Source: Enterococcus raffinosus
GTDB taxonomy: Bacteria; Bacillota; Bacilli; Lactobacillales; Enterococcaceae
Assembly: GCF_001886185.1 (NCBI RefSeq)
Contig: NZ_JXLA01000010.1
Span: 1-64,000 of the forward strand
Direction of reading: 5' to 3'
Length of the DNA: 64,000 nt
Below are positions 44,806-54,821 of this stretch, in pieces (the stretch's first letter is position 1; each line of letters opens with the position of its first letter). The translations under genes and the position numbers were made by a program. The notes beneath the pieces are model-generated. The model was given only the letters and a program-made list of their open reading frames with translations, was not told where the DNA came from and ran no database searches.

Positions 44806-46476
44806 ATGTTGCAAGAGCTAACAATCAAAAATTTTGCGATCATTTCTTCGTTGCATTTAGGATTTACTGATGGAATGACAGCTCTAACTGGCGAAACAGG
44901 CGCTGGAAAATCAATTATTATTGATGCAGTTAGCTTGTTAGCTGGAGCTCGTTCATCCATCGAATATATTCGCCAAGGTAGTGATAAATGTTTAGTTGAG
45001 GGGCTTTTTGATTTGCCTAAGCAACATGAGTTCAGTCTACTAATGGAAGAACTTGGAATTGAAGTAGATGATGCAGGATTGATTGTTCAAAGAGATTTGA
45101 ATATCTCAGGAAAAAGTGTCTCACGAGTGAACGGAAGAATTATTACTTTGGCGAACTTACGAAGAATTGGTCAATTCTTAGTAGACATTCAAGGCCAAAA
45201 CGACCACCAGGAATTGATGCATCCAGAATCGCATCTCCGTCTTTTAGATAGTTTTGGTGACTCGGCTTTTCAAGAGAAAAAAAATAGGTATCAGACCGCG
45301 TATCATAGCTATATAACTTTAATGAATCAAGTTAGGAAATTTAAACAAAATGAACAATCTTTTGTTCAAAGAATCGATATGCTAACTTTTCAACAAGAAG
45401 AAATTGGAAATGCAGAGCTATCTATTGGTGAAGAAGAAAAACTGATGGAAGAGCGGGAGAAACTTACGAACTATCAGAAAATAGTAGATAGTCTTTCTTA
45501 TAGTTATCAAGCTATGACAAATGAAGAAACAAACTCTTTAGACGCGATAGGTTCAGCTAGTCAGGAACTTCAAACAATAGCTTCTTTAGATGCTGACTAT
45601 GAAAGCATTTCTGATAATGTTCATAGTGCCTATTATCTTTTGCAAGATGCGGTCAGTGAAATCGGGCGTCAATTAGATTTGCTAGAGTTAGATGAGGAGC
45701 GCTTGGATATAGTTAATGAAAGGCTTGAACTAATTCATCAATTGAAAAGAAAGTATGGAGATTCGATCGAGATCATTCTAAACTATTATGATAAGATTAG
45801 TGAAGAACTTTTGGATTCAGACTTCTCTGGAGACAAATTGGAAAGATTAGAAAAAGAACTATATGAAAAAGAAAACGAATTAAAACACTTAGCTGAGATG
45901 TTACAAGTGGCGCGAAAAAAGATGGCGAAAAAATTAGAATCAGCAATCCAAAATGAACTGAAGGATTTGTACATGGAGAATGCTCGGTTTGAAGTTAGTT
46001 TTAAAGAGAGCTCTTTTAATGCAGAGGGAGTAGATGAGGTAGAGTTTTACATAACGACTAATCCTGGAGAGCCATTGAAACCTCTAGTTAAAGTGGCATC
46101 AGGAGGAGAAATTTCTCGAGTCATGTTGGCTTTAAAGACCATTTTCTCAAAAACTCAGGGATTAACGAGTATTGTTTTTGATGAAGTAGATACTGGAGTG
46201 AGTGGGCGAGTCGCCCAAGCGATTGCAGACAAGATTTATCAAATTGGTCTGAATTCACAGGCCTTATGTATCACTCATTTACCTCAAGTAGCTGCTAAAG
46301 CCGATCATCAACTATTTATTCGTAAAGAGATAGTTGATGGAAGGACTTTAACTAAGGTAGAGGAGTTAACTGAAAGGGATCGTATTGACGAAATTGCTCG
46401 TATGTTAGCAGGAGCAGAGATTACAGATTTAACTGTCAAGCATGCAAAAGAATTATTGCAATTAGCAAAAAAATAG
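44806..46476 (+). CDS. recN: DNA repair protein RecN
   Basis: This 556-residue SMC-like ATPase acts early in double-strand break repair. Walker A is GETGAGKS (residues 29-36), a long coiled coil fills the centre (about 160-380), and the ABC signature (KVASGGEISRVMLALK) and Walker B (SIVFDEVDTGVSG) are near the C-terminus. ATG 44806 is chosen because AAGGAG (44791-44796) is only three bases from the alternative ATG at 44800. Confidence 0.93.
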   Translation: MLQELTIKNFAIISSLHLGFTDGMTALTGETGAGKSIIIDAVSLLAGARSSIEYIRQGSDKCLVEGLFDLPKQHEFSLLMEELGIEVDDAGLIVQRDLNISGKSVSRVNGRIITLANLRRIGQFLVDIQGQNDHQELMHPESHLRLLDSFGDSAFQEKKNRYQTAYHSYITLMNQVRKFKQNEQSFVQRIDMLTFQQEEIGNAELSIGEEEKLMEEREKLTNYQKIVDSLSYSYQAMTNEETNSLDAIGSASQELQTIASLDADYESISDNVHSAYYLLQDAVSEIGRQLDLLELDEERLDIVNERLELIHQLKRKYGDSIEIILNYYDKISEELLDSDFSGDKLERLEKELYEKENELKHLAEMLQVARKKMAKKLESAIQNELKDLYMENARFEVSFKESSFNAEGVDEVEFYITTNPGEPLKPLVKVASGGEISRVMLALKTIFSKTQGLTSIVFDEVDTGVSGRVAQAIADKIYQIGLNSQALCITHLPQVAAKADHQLFIRKEIVDGRTLTKVEELTERDRIDEIARMLAGAEITDLTVKHAKELLQLAKK

Positions 46477-46500
46477 CCGGAGCTCATGCTCCGGCTATTT
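46471..46500. terminator. Bidirectional terminator between recN and DUF4044
   Basis: AAATAGCCGGAGC (46471-46483) pairs perfectly with GCTCCGGCTATTT (46488-46500). The minus-strand tail has seven T residues and the plus-strand tail is short, so it works best for the small minus-strand gene. Confidence 0.9.
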
Positions 46501-46502
46501 GC

Positions 46503-46619
46503 TTACATAATACTTAGTAGACTACTCAAAACCAATGAACCGATTGTTAAAATTAACATGGTCCAAATAACAATCTTGGTAACTTTAGAAAAAGTACTGG
46601 TAGATTTTTTGTTATTCAT
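46503..46619 (-). CDS. DUF4044-type small membrane protein
   Basis: This 38-residue protein starts at ATG 46619 and ends at TAA 46503-46505. It has a basic Ser/Thr-rich N-terminus (MNNKKSTSTFSKVTKIV) and one membrane helix ending in LVLSSLLSIM. This matches the DUF4044 pattern of tiny Lactobacillales membrane proteins encoded near the dcw cluster. GAGGATGGTGA precedes the start on the minus strand, and a strong minus-strand terminator follows 3 bases later, both supporting a real gene. Confidence 0.75.
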   Translation of the reverse strand: MNNKKSTSTFSKVTKIVIWTMLILTIGSLVLSSLLSIM

Positions 46620-46846
46620 GCCGTCACCATCCTCAAAAAAATCTCAAATTCATCATACTTCATTTCTTGAAACTCCGCAAATAACTGAAAAAACTTTTAA
46701 AAAATACTAAGAAATCTTTTCGCGTCAATATTGCGAATTCAATTGTTAAAACTTGCTAAATCCTTTATATTTTAAATGAATTGAAACACGAATGTAACGA
46801 TAATGCAGTATAGTGAAGGTAGTAGTTAGAAGAGGAAGGACTGTAT

Positions 46847-47218
46847 TTGTTGGCATCATTTTCACCAATTTTGTTGTTATGGTACATTTTCCCGATTATC
46901 GTCTTTTTAGCGTCTGATTATATCGTAACAACTTTTAAATTAAAACAACGCTTCAATTTGAAAACGCCAGATATTACTGTACCATTTTTAATCGTTGGAA
47001 TGCACGAAATATCAAAAAGTATCAGTACGTTTTCAATTTTACCATATTTTTTACTATCCATTCTATTATTGGGTATTAGCGTCGTCGTTTTCCAAGCCTA
47101 TCGCTATCGTGAAATCATGTATGGTCGCTTTTTCAAAATGTTTTGGCGCTTAACGTTTTTATTATCAGTTTTGGTCTATTTTATTTTGATTATTGCAAGT
47201 ATTATTAATGCCTTATAA
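46847..47218 (+). CDS. DUF3397 membrane protein
   Basis: This 123-residue protein has four membrane helices and matches the DUF3397 family, regularly found just upstream of mraZ in Lactobacillales. The frame begins with two TTG codons (46847, 46850) behind AGAGGAAGGA; no ATG is near, so a TTG start is used. Function is unknown. Confidence 0.8.
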   Translation: MLASFSPILLLWYIFPIIVFLASDYIVTTFKLKQRFNLKTPDITVPFLIVGMHEISKSISTFSILPYFLLSILLLGISVVVFQAYRYREIMYGRFFKMFWRLTFLLSVLVYFILIIASIINAL

Positions 47219-47320
47219 ATGAAAAAAACTTTAAAAAAACTCTTTATTACCTACGTATTTCCCGATAAACCAATATGGTTAGAGAAGGTCAAGAAACTGT
47301 TATTTTTGTTTTTTGTAAAG

Positions 47321-47350
47321 TGTGGTAGATTGTGGGGGATTGTGGTAGAC
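47321..47350 (+). promoter_or_regulatory. MraZ operator: three 10-base repeats
   Basis: TGTGGTAGAT, TGTGGGGGAT and TGTGGTAGAC follow one another without gaps. MraZ binds tandem TGGG/GTGG-type boxes with 10-base periodicity upstream of its own gene, so this is the expected autoregulatory operator of the dcw cluster. A fourth partial GTGG occurs near 47363. Confidence 0.8.
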
Positions 47351-47386
47351 TAATCTCATGCGGTGGTAAAAAGGGGTGAGGTCTAG

Positions 47387-47818
47387 ATGTTCATGGGTGA
47401 ATTTCAACACAATATTGATGCAAAAGGTCGATTGATCGTTCCATCAAAATTACGTGAACAGTTAGGCGAGAAGTTTGTTGTTACCCGAGGTATGGATGGG
47501 TGTTTGTTCGGTTACCCTTTAGCCGAGTGGAATCAATTAGAAACAAAGCTAAATGAAATGCCGCTTTCAAAGAAAGATGCGCGTGCATTTGTTCGTTTCT
47601 TTTATTCTGCTGCTACCGAGTGTGAGATTGATAAACAAGGTCGGATTAACATACCGGCATCTTTGCGTAGTCACGCTTCTTTGGAAAAAGAATGCGTCAT
47701 CATTGGTGTAGCCAATCGCATTGAAATTTGGGATCAAACTCGTTGGAATGATTTTACAAAAGAAACAGAAGCTAGTTTCGACGACATTGCAGAGACAATG
47801 GTCGATTTTGGATTTTAG
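47387..47818 (+). CDS. mraZ: Transcriptional regulator MraZ
   Basis: This 143-residue protein has two SpoVT/AbrB-like halves, [21 protein letters not shown] and [19 protein letters not shown], each with the conserved DxKGR or DxQGR. MraZ represses the dcw promoter through repeats such as those 37 bases upstream. It is the first gene of the cluster. Confidence 0.95.
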   Translation: MFMGEFQHNIDAKGRLIVPSKLREQLGEKFVVTRGMDGCLFGYPLAEWNQLETKLNEMPLSKKDARAFVRFFYSAATECEIDKQGRINIPASLRSHASLEKECVIIGVANRIEIWDQTRWNDFTKETEASFDDIAETMVDFGF

Positions 47819-47833
47819 AGAAGAGGATTATCA

Positions 47834-48787
47834 ATGACAGACTTTCAACATACAACCGTTTTGCTTCGCGAGACAGTTGATGGTCTAGCAATCAAACCAG
47901 ACGGTATTTATGTTGATTGTACATTAGGCGGTGCTGGGCACAGTGAGTACTTGCTAAGCCAGTTAAACGCAGATGGACATCTTTATGCTTTTGATCAAGA
48001 TCAAAAAGCGATTAATAACGCGAAAATTCGTTTGGCAAAATATGTCGAAAAAAAGCAAGTGACTTTTATTAAAGCTAATTTCAGAAATCTAAAAGAAGAA
48101 CTGAATTATTTAGGTGTGACAGAAGTCGACGGGATTTTATATGATTTGGGCGTTTCCTCTCCGCAACTAGATGAAGCTGAACGTGGGTTTAGTTACCATC
48201 AAGATGCTCCATTAGATATGCGGATGGATCAGGATGCTCCCTTGAGTGCCTATCAAGTTGTAAATGATTACTCTTACCATGAATTAGTAAAAATCTTCTT
48301 TCGCTACGGGGAAGAAAAATTCTCTAAACAAATCGCACGTTTGATTGAACGCAAACGTGAAGAAAAGCCAATAGAAACTACAGGCGAGCTCGTTGATATA
48401 ATTAAGGAAGCTATTCCAGCTCCGGCAAGACGAAAAGGCGGTCATCCTGCAAAAAGGGTTTTCCAAGCTATTCGGATTGCTGTGAATGATGAGCTAGGAG
48501 CAATTGAGAGTTCTTTGGAACAAGCGATTGATATGCTATCTGTTAACGGAAGAGTCAGTGTAATTACGTTTCATTCATTAGAAGATCGAATCGTGAAGAC
48601 CATGTTTAAAGAATTTAGCACACCTAAGGATATGCCACCTGGCTTACCAATGGTACCGGAAGAATTTCAGCCAATGCTAAAATTAGTAAATCGAAAACCA
48701 ATTATTCCTTCAGAAGAGGAATTAAATGAGAACAATCGTGCGAGAAGTGCAAAATTGCGGATCGCTGAGAAAGTGAAGAAAGGATAG
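47834..48787 (+). CDS. rsmH: 16S rRNA (cytosine1402-N4)-methyltransferase RsmH
   Basis: This 317-residue SAM enzyme (MraW) methylates C1402 in the ribosomal P site. The N-terminal [13 protein letters not shown] and the SAM motif [15 protein letters not shown] are present, along with [22 protein letters not shown] and [12 protein letters not shown]. It lies 15 bases after mraZ. Confidence 0.95.
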   Translation: MTDFQHTTVLLRETVDGLAIKPDGIYVDCTLGGAGHSEYLLSQLNADGHLYAFDQDQKAINNAKIRLAKYVEKKQVTFIKANFRNLKEELNYLGVTEVDGILYDLGVSSPQLDEAERGFSYHQDAPLDMRMDQDAPLSAYQVVNDYSYHELVKIFFRYGEEKFSKQIARLIERKREEKPIETTGELVDIIKEAIPAPARRKGGHPAKRVFQAIRIAVNDELGAIESSLEQAIDMLSVNGRVSVITFHSLEDRIVKTMFKEFSTPKDMPPGLPMVPEEFQPMLKLVNRKPIIPSEEELNENNRARSAKLRIAEKVKKG

Positions 48788-48792
48788 GAATT

Positions 48793-49170
48793 ATGGCAGA
48801 ATTAAAAAATAAACAACCATTTCAATTTGATTCTCAGCAAGATGAGATTCAACAAACGCCAGATTCTTTCAAAGTCTTCGTTTCTCCTGGAGATCGTTTA
48901 AAGAAAATTACACGAGTAGAAAAATTTGCCGTGTTAGCTTTCTTAGTGATGTTAATTGGGCTGTCAATCGTGATGGTAAATTATCGTAATGAAATCAGCA
49001 AAACACAAAATGAAATTACTAGTATTCAAACCGATATTGATGCGAAAGAAAAAACAGCGACGCAATTACAACAAGAAAAAAGTGAATTGTCTCGATCTGA
49101 TCGTTTGAAAGAAGTTGCGGAAAAAGCGGGTCTTTCTATCAATGACGCGAATTTAAGGAAAGTGAAGTAA
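48793..49170 (+). CDS. ftsL: Cell division protein FtsL
   Basis: This 125-residue bitopic protein has a cytoplasmic head, one membrane helix (about 46-64) and an extracellular coiled coil (about 68-110) with heptad Leu/Ile spacing. FtsL bridges DivIB and the septal transpeptidase. Its stop codon directly abuts the pbp2X start. Confidence 0.9.
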   Translation: MAELKNKQPFQFDSQQDEIQQTPDSFKVFVSPGDRLKKITRVEKFAVLAFLVMLIGLSIVMVNYRNEISKTQNEITSIQTDIDAKEKTATQLQQEKSELSRSDRLKEVAEKAGLSINDANLRKVK

Positions 49171-51360
49171 ATGAGCTTTAAAAGGCTAAGAAGAAAAATC
49201 CGAAAAAAGAATTTGACTCCGATGAACAATCGCAAAAAAGTAGGCGTTATTTTGTTTGCTACGAGTATTGGATTGTTCTTTTTATTTGCCGTTCGCATGA
49301 TTTATGTGGTGGCAGGTGGACATGTAGCAGGAACATCATTAAAAGCTAAGACGGAAGAGCTTTATCATGGTGGTGAAGTTGTCAAGGCTAAACGAGGGAC
49401 GATTTATGATCGTAACGGTGAGGTTATAGCAGAAGATGCTACCTCTTATTCCGTTTATGCAATTCTTTCGGAAAGCTATGTTTCAGGAAAAGATAAACTT
49501 TACGCCCAAGAGAAAAACTTTGATGAATTAGCTTCTATATTACATAAGTATTTAGGGATTAAAGAAAAAACAGCTTTGAAAACATTAAAGAGCGGCATAA
49601 ATAGTGACGGGACAAGTAAGTATTACCAAGTTGAGTTTGGCAATAAGGGAAAAAACATTTCCGAGGAGACCAAACAAAATATCGAAGATGCGATGAAGAA
49701 AGCTAAAATCAAAGGACTATATTTCACCGATCACACTGATCGAATGTATCCGAATGGAAATTTTGCTTCTCACTTCATAGGTTATGCTCAACCAGACAAA
49801 AACGAAAATTTAGTTGGGATGATGGGTGTCGAAGCTGCTTACGACGATGTTTTAAAAGGGAAAGATGGAAAAGTAGTTTATCAAAAGGACGAAAACCAAC
49901 GTCCAATTCCTGGCAGTGTTGCAGAAGAAAAGAAAGCAGTCGACGGAGAAGATATCTATACTACTTTAGACGCAGGCTTACAAAGCTATTTAGAAACGTT
50001 GTTGGACAAAGTGAATTCAGAAGCCAATCCTACAGAGATGACAGCTATGCTGATGCAGGCGAAAACAGGGGATATTCTAGCAATGTCTCAACGACCAACA
50101 TTCAACCCAGAGACTAAGGAAGGGCTCGGGGAATCTGACGCATGGCGAAACTTCTTAGTAGAAGATAGCTATGAGCCAGGATCAACTATGAAGGTTTTTA
50201 CCACTGCCGCAGCCGTTAACGAAGGCGTCTTTAATGAAAATGAAAGCTACGTTTCTGGAAAGATCCAAGTGGCTGATGCGACCATTAATGACTGGGACTT
50301 AGGCAAAAAAGGAATATTAACAATGCGCCAAGCGTTATCTTGGTCTAGTAATGTCGGAATGGTGAAGTTGGAAGAAAAACTTGGGGATCGTTGGCCTGAA
50401 TACGTGAAACGATTTGGATTTGGTCAAAGTACTTATTCTGGTTTGCCTGGTGAATCAAAAGGAACTCTGCCGACGAGTAATATCGTTGACCAGGCGATGA
50501 GTTCATATGGACAAGCTATTGGGGTGACGAATTTTCAAATGATGCGCGGCTTTACTGCTGTTGCAAATGACGGAAAAATGCTGCAACCCCATTATGTTGA
50601 AAAAATAGCTAACCCTAATACAGGTAAAGAAATTATTACAAAGCCAGAAGTCGTAGGTGAACCAATTACGGCTGAGACCGCACAAAAGGTGCGTGAATAC
50701 ATGCGTGATACCGTAGAAAGTGAAAATTACGGTTCTGCTTATGATCAATACAAAGTACCCGGATATCATATTTCTGCTAAAACAGGGACCGCTCAAATTG
50801 CTGAGAATGGTAGATATCTGACAGGTGATACAAACTATATTTATTCAATTGCGTTGATGCTTCCTTCAGAGGATCCAGAATACATTTTATATTTAACAAT
50901 GAAACAGCCACAGGAAAATAAAGAAGGTATTTTGGGAGAAATAGCTAATCCTTTATTGAGTCGTGCAATGGAATTCCAAAATAATGAATCTGATTCTTCA
51001 GAGGAAGAAAGTAATACTAAGGTTACTGTAGAAGATTATCGTAATCTTTCAACATCAAAAGCTGCAGCAGATGCCAATAAACGTGGACTGACAGCTGTAG
51101 TAGTTGGCGATGGAGATAAGGTTGTACAGCAGTCTGCCAAACCAGGTGAAAAGGTAATGGCAAATGAACATCTTATTTTGTTGACAGACGGCAAGAAAGA
51201 GATGCCTGATGTTCGTGGCTGGTCTAAAGCAGATATTTTGAAGTTGACTAATTTGCTGGATATTGATGTCACATTTAAAGGGGACGGCTACTGTACGAAA
51301 CAAAATATTGCTCCCTATTCGGAAATATCGAAGAAGAAATTGAAAATTACGTTAGGTTAG
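49171..51360 (+). CDS. pbp2X: Septal class B penicillin-binding protein (Pbp2X type)
   Basis: This 729-residue transpeptidase has a short cytoplasmic basic region, a membrane helix (about 22-45), a PBP dimerisation domain, and a transpeptidase domain with Ser338 in STMK (338-341), SSN at 392-394 and KTG at 537-539. Two C-terminal PASTA domains follow (about 607-665 and 668-729). It crosslinks septal peptidoglycan. Some enterococcal genomes name this dcw gene pbpC. Confidence 0.93.
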   Translation: MSFKRLRRKIRKKNLTPMNNRKKVGVILFATSIGLFFLFAVRMIYVVAGGHVAGTSLKAKTEELYHGGEVVKAKRGTIYDRNGEVIAEDATSYSVYAILSESYVSGKDKLYAQEKNFDELASILHKYLGIKEKTALKTLKSGINSDGTSKYYQVEFGNKGKNISEETKQNIEDAMKKAKIKGLYFTDHTDRMYPNGNFASHFIGYAQPDKNENLVGMMGVEAAYDDVLKGKDGKVVYQKDENQRPIPGSVAEEKKAVDGEDIYTTLDAGLQSYLETLLDKVNSEANPTEMTAMLMQAKTGDILAMSQRPTFNPETKEGLGESDAWRNFLVEDSYEPGSTMKVFTTAAAVNEGVFNENESYVSGKIQVADATINDWDLGKKGILTMRQALSWSSNVGMVKLEEKLGDRWPEYVKRFGFGQSTYSGLPGESKGTLPTSNIVDQAMSSYGQAIGVTNFQMMRGFTAVANDGKMLQPHYVEKIANPNTGKEIITKPEVVGEPITAETAQKVREYMRDTVESENYGSAYDQYKVPGYHISAKTGTAQIAENGRYLTGDTNYIYSIALMLPSEDPEYILYLTMKQPQENKEGILGEIANPLLSRAMEFQNNESDSSEEESNTKVTVEDYRNLSTSKAAADANKRGLTAVVVGDGDKVVQQSAKPGEKVMANEHLILLTDGKKEMPDVRGWSKADILKLTNLLDIDVTFKGDGYCTKQNIAPYSEISKKKLKITLG

Positions 51361-51375
51361 ACTGGAGAGAAAAAA

Positions 51376-52338
51376 ATGCAACCGGCACAACTATTTATCG
51401 CTTTTGCCAGTAGTTTCGCAATTACTGTTGCAGGCATGCCATTTATTATTGGCTATTTTAGGATGAAGAAACAAGGACAAGAAATTCGTGATGAAGGGCC
51501 AAAATGGCATAATACAAAAGCTGGCACACCAACGATGGGTGGTTTAGGTTTTCTAGCCGCTGCAGTGATTACATCAATCTGGTTTAGTCTTTGGACGCAG
51601 CAAATGACAACCTCGTTATTAATTCTAGTATTCGTATTATTACTTTATGGAATCATTGGATTTCTGGACGATTTTATCAAATTAGCTAAGAAGCAAAATG
51701 AAGGATTAACTTCAAAGCAGAAATTCATTGCCCAAGTTGTTGTTGCGATAGTCTTCTATTTAATCTATCGAATGGAAGGTTATCCAAATACGTTGAATTT
51801 CTTTGGCATCGATTTACCCTTAAATATTGTCTATGGACTTTTTGCGATTTTTTGGTTGGTTGGTTTCTCAAATGCAGTAAATCTAACTGATGGAATCGAC
51901 GGGCTAGTTTCAGGCTTAGGGACAATCTCATTTGCAACATACGGTATTATTGCTTGGAACCAACAACAATATGAAGTTTTAATCGTGTGCCTAGCTGTAA
52001 TGGGTGGATTAGTCGGTTTCTTTCCCTACAATAGAAAACCTGCGAAAATTTTTATGGGAGATGTCGGTTCTCTCGCTTTAGGCGGATTGTTGGCAGCTAT
52101 TTCAATTGTTCTACATCAAGAATGGACATTGCTATTAGTCGGTCTGGTATATATTTTTGAAACAGCAAGCGTGATTATTCAAGTTACTTCCTTTAAAATG
52201 ACAGGGAAACGTGTTTTTAAGATGTCACCGTTGCATCATCATTTTGAGATGTCAGGTTGGTCCGAATGGAAAGTAGATACTGTTTTTTGGGCAATCGGAC
52301 TGATTGCATCTATTATTGTTTTATTGATCGTACTGTAG
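51376..52338 (+). CDS. mraY: Phospho-MurNAc-pentapeptide translocase MraY
   Basis: This 320-residue ten-helix enzyme makes lipid I from UDP-MurNAc-pentapeptide and undecaprenyl phosphate. Signatures are the catalytic [24 protein letters not shown] and [13 protein letters not shown]. It lies between pbp2X and murD in standard order. Confidence 0.96.
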   Translation: MQPAQLFIAFASSFAITVAGMPFIIGYFRMKKQGQEIRDEGPKWHNTKAGTPTMGGLGFLAAAVITSIWFSLWTQQMTTSLLILVFVLLLYGIIGFLDDFIKLAKKQNEGLTSKQKFIAQVVVAIVFYLIYRMEGYPNTLNFFGIDLPLNIVYGLFAIFWLVGFSNAVNLTDGIDGLVSGLGTISFATYGIIAWNQQQYEVLIVCLAVMGGLVGFFPYNRKPAKIFMGDVGSLALGGLLAAISIVLHQEWTLLLVGLVYIFETASVIIQVTSFKMTGKRVFKMSPLHHHFEMSGWSEWKVDTVFWAIGLIASIIVLLIVL

Positions 52339-52352
52339 GAGATGACTAGGAA

Positions 52353-53717
52353 ATGAAACAAATCAAACAATATGAAAACGAAAAGGTATTAGTGTTAGGA
52401 TTAGCGAAGAGTGGATTTAGTGCGGCCAAGTTATTAAACGACTTGGGCGCACTTGTTACGGTAAACGATGGAAAACCTTTCGAGGAAAACCCTGAGGCCC
52501 AAGGACTGTTGGAGCAAGGAGTTCGAGTGATTACAGGTCACCATCCAATCGAATTACTAGATGAAGACTTTTCATTAATGGTAAAAAACCCAGGTATTCC
52601 TTATGATAATCCCTTAGTGGCGAAAGCCGAAGAATTGCATATTCCAATTTTGACCGAAGTGGAGTTGGCTTATCAAGTCGCAGAATGTCCTATCGTTGGT
52701 ATCACCGGAACGAATGGGAAAACGACAACAACTACCATGATCGGTCTATTATTGAATCAAGAGAGAAAGACTGGTAAAGCACACTTAGCTGGGAATATTG
52801 GTTTTCCTGCTAGTGAAGTAGCTTCTAAGGCTACAGCAGATGACGACATCGTTATGGAATTGTCGAGTTTTCAATTGATGGGAATTAAAAGCTTTAAGCC
52901 ACAAATAGCAGTTATTACCAATATTTATGAAGCGCATTTAGATTATCATAAAACGCGTGAAAATTACGTAGCAGCTAAATGGGCAATCCAACAAAAAATG
53001 ACCGCAGATGATTATTTAGTTTTAAACTGGAATTCAACAGAATTACAAGAGTTGAGCACACAAACTGGGGCACAAATTGTTCCTTTTTCTACAACAGAAA
53101 AGTTAGATAATGGGGCTTACCTATCAGATGGACAGCTGTGTTTCAAAAAAGAAAAGATTATGGCCGCTTCTGATTTAGGTGTACCTGGCGCTCATAATAT
53201 TGAGAATGCTTTGGCAGCAATTGCAGTAGCAAAATTAAAAGGTATTTCTAATGAAGGAATTCGTAAAGCGTTAAGTAATTTTCATGGTGTTCCTCATCGA
53301 ACACAATACGTGGATACGATCAATGGACGCAAGTTTTACAATGATTCAAAGGCAACAAACAGCTTAGCGACCGAAATGGCGCTAAGTGGCTTTGATAATG
53401 ATCGTTTAATTTTACTGGCGGGCGGCTTGGATCGTGGAAATGAATTTGATGAGCTAATTCCGTCACTAGAAGGTGTCAAAGCAGTGATTCTTTTTGGGGA
53501 AACGAAGGACAAACTGGCTGATACTGCAAGAAGAGCAGGGATTCAGACAATTATTTTGACCTCTAATGTTGAAACGGCTGTTCCTTTGGCTTATGAACAG
53601 AGTGAAGATGGCGACAGCATTTTATTATCTCCTGCAAATGCAAGCTGGGATCAATACCCAAACTTTGAAATACGCGGAGATAAATTTATGCATGCTGTGA
53701 AACAACTAGAAAAGTAG
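52353..53717 (+). CDS. murD: UDP-MurNAc-L-Ala:D-Glu ligase MurD
   Basis: This 454-residue ATP-dependent ligase adds D-glutamate to the stem peptide. The N-terminal Rossmann part has [14 protein letters not shown], the ATP site is [12 protein letters not shown], and [14 protein letters not shown] and [11 protein letters not shown] follow. The family length is normal. Confidence 0.96.
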   Translation: MKQIKQYENEKVLVLGLAKSGFSAAKLLNDLGALVTVNDGKPFEENPEAQGLLEQGVRVITGHHPIELLDEDFSLMVKNPGIPYDNPLVAKAEELHIPILTEVELAYQVAECPIVGITGTNGKTTTTTMIGLLLNQERKTGKAHLAGNIGFPASEVASKATADDDIVMELSSFQLMGIKSFKPQIAVITNIYEAHLDYHKTRENYVAAKWAIQQKMTADDYLVLNWNSTELQELSTQTGAQIVPFSTTEKLDNGAYLSDGQLCFKKEKIMAASDLGVPGAHNIENALAAIAVAKLKGISNEGIRKALSNFHGVPHRTQYVDTINGRKFYNDSKATNSLATEMALSGFDNDRLILLAGGLDRGNEFDELIPSLEGVKAVILFGETKDKLADTARRAGIQTIILTSNVETAVPLAYEQSEDGDSILLSPANASWDQYPNFEIRGDKFMHAVKQLEK

Positions 53718-53726
53718 GGAAATGAA

Positions 53727-54818
53727 ATGAGAATACTTGTTACAGGCGGTGGCACTGGTGGACATATCTATCCAGCTCTGGCATTTATCCGTTACGTACA
53801 AAAAATCCAACCTGATTCTGAATTTCTATATGTAGGGACGCATCGAGGTTTGGAAAATAAAATTGTGCCTGAAACAGGCATCTCTTTTAAGACAATTAAA
53901 ATTCAAGGATTTAAACGGAAACTTTCGTTTGATAATTTAAAAACCGTACAGCTGTTTCTAGAGAGTATCAAACGCTCGAAGGAAATATTGCGAGAATTTA
54001 AGCCAGATGTTGTGATTGGTACAGGCGGATATGTTTCTGGATCGGTTGTTTATGCGGCAGCAAGAATGAAAATTCCGACGATTGTTCACGAGCAAAATAG
54101 CGTACCGGGTATTACAAATAAATTTTTGAGTCGTTTTGCTGATAAGGTGGGCATCTGTTTTCCTGATGCTGCTCAATATTTTCCAGAAAATAAGACTGTA
54201 TTAGTTGGAAATCCTCGAGCGCAAGAAGTAGTCACTAGTGGAAAATCAGACGTATTGGAACAATACAATTTGTTGCCAGATACCCCAACAGTATTAATTT
54301 TCGGCGGCAGTCAGGGTGCACTTAAAATAAACCAAGCAGTCATACAGGCGTTACCCAAATTCTCGCAAAAAGATTATCAGGTATTATATGCTTCTGGAGA
54401 CCGTTATTATAACGAGATTTCCGAAAAAATTGATGTAGAAAAAATCAGTCGCAACTTGTCACTTCAACCTTATATAAAAAATATGACAGATGTTATGGCA
54501 AATGTAGACTTATTGATAGGTAGAGCTGGAGCAACATCCATAGCAGAGTTTACTGCATTGGGACTACCAGCCATCTTAATTCCGAGTCCATATGTTACCA
54601 ATGACCACCAAACAAAAAACGCACAGAGCTTGGTAAACGCGGGTGCTGTTAAAATGATTGCAGATGCTAATTTAACAGGTGAAAATCTTGTTGAAGCAGT
54701 AGATGAAATCATGAATAACAATGAAAAAAGAGAAATAATGGCAAAAGCCTCTCGTCAAGAAGGAATTCCTGACGCAGCTGAACGCATGTGGTCATTGGTA
54801 AACGAGATCGTTAAATAA
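53727..54818 (+). CDS. murG: Lipid II synthase MurG
   Basis: This 363-residue GT-B glycosyltransferase adds GlcNAc to lipid I on the inner membrane face. The N-terminal [13 protein letters not shown], the GTGGYVSG loop, EQNSVPG, and the donor-binding GGSQGA and [22 protein letters not shown] are all present. It is 9 bases after murD. Confidence 0.96.
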   Translation: MRILVTGGGTGGHIYPALAFIRYVQKIQPDSEFLYVGTHRGLENKIVPETGISFKTIKIQGFKRKLSFDNLKTVQLFLESIKRSKEILREFKPDVVIGTGGYVSGSVVYAAARMKIPTIVHEQNSVPGITNKFLSRFADKVGICFPDAAQYFPENKTVLVGNPRAQEVVTSGKSDVLEQYNLLPDTPTVLIFGGSQGALKINQAVIQALPKFSQKDYQVLYASGDRYYNEISEKIDVEKISRNLSLQPYIKNMTDVMANVDLLIGRAGATSIAEFTALGLPAILIPSPYVTNDHQTKNAQSLVNAGAVKMIADANLTGENLVEAVDEIMNNNEKREIMAKASRQEGIPDAAERMWSLVNEIVK

Positions 54819-54821
54819 TTA

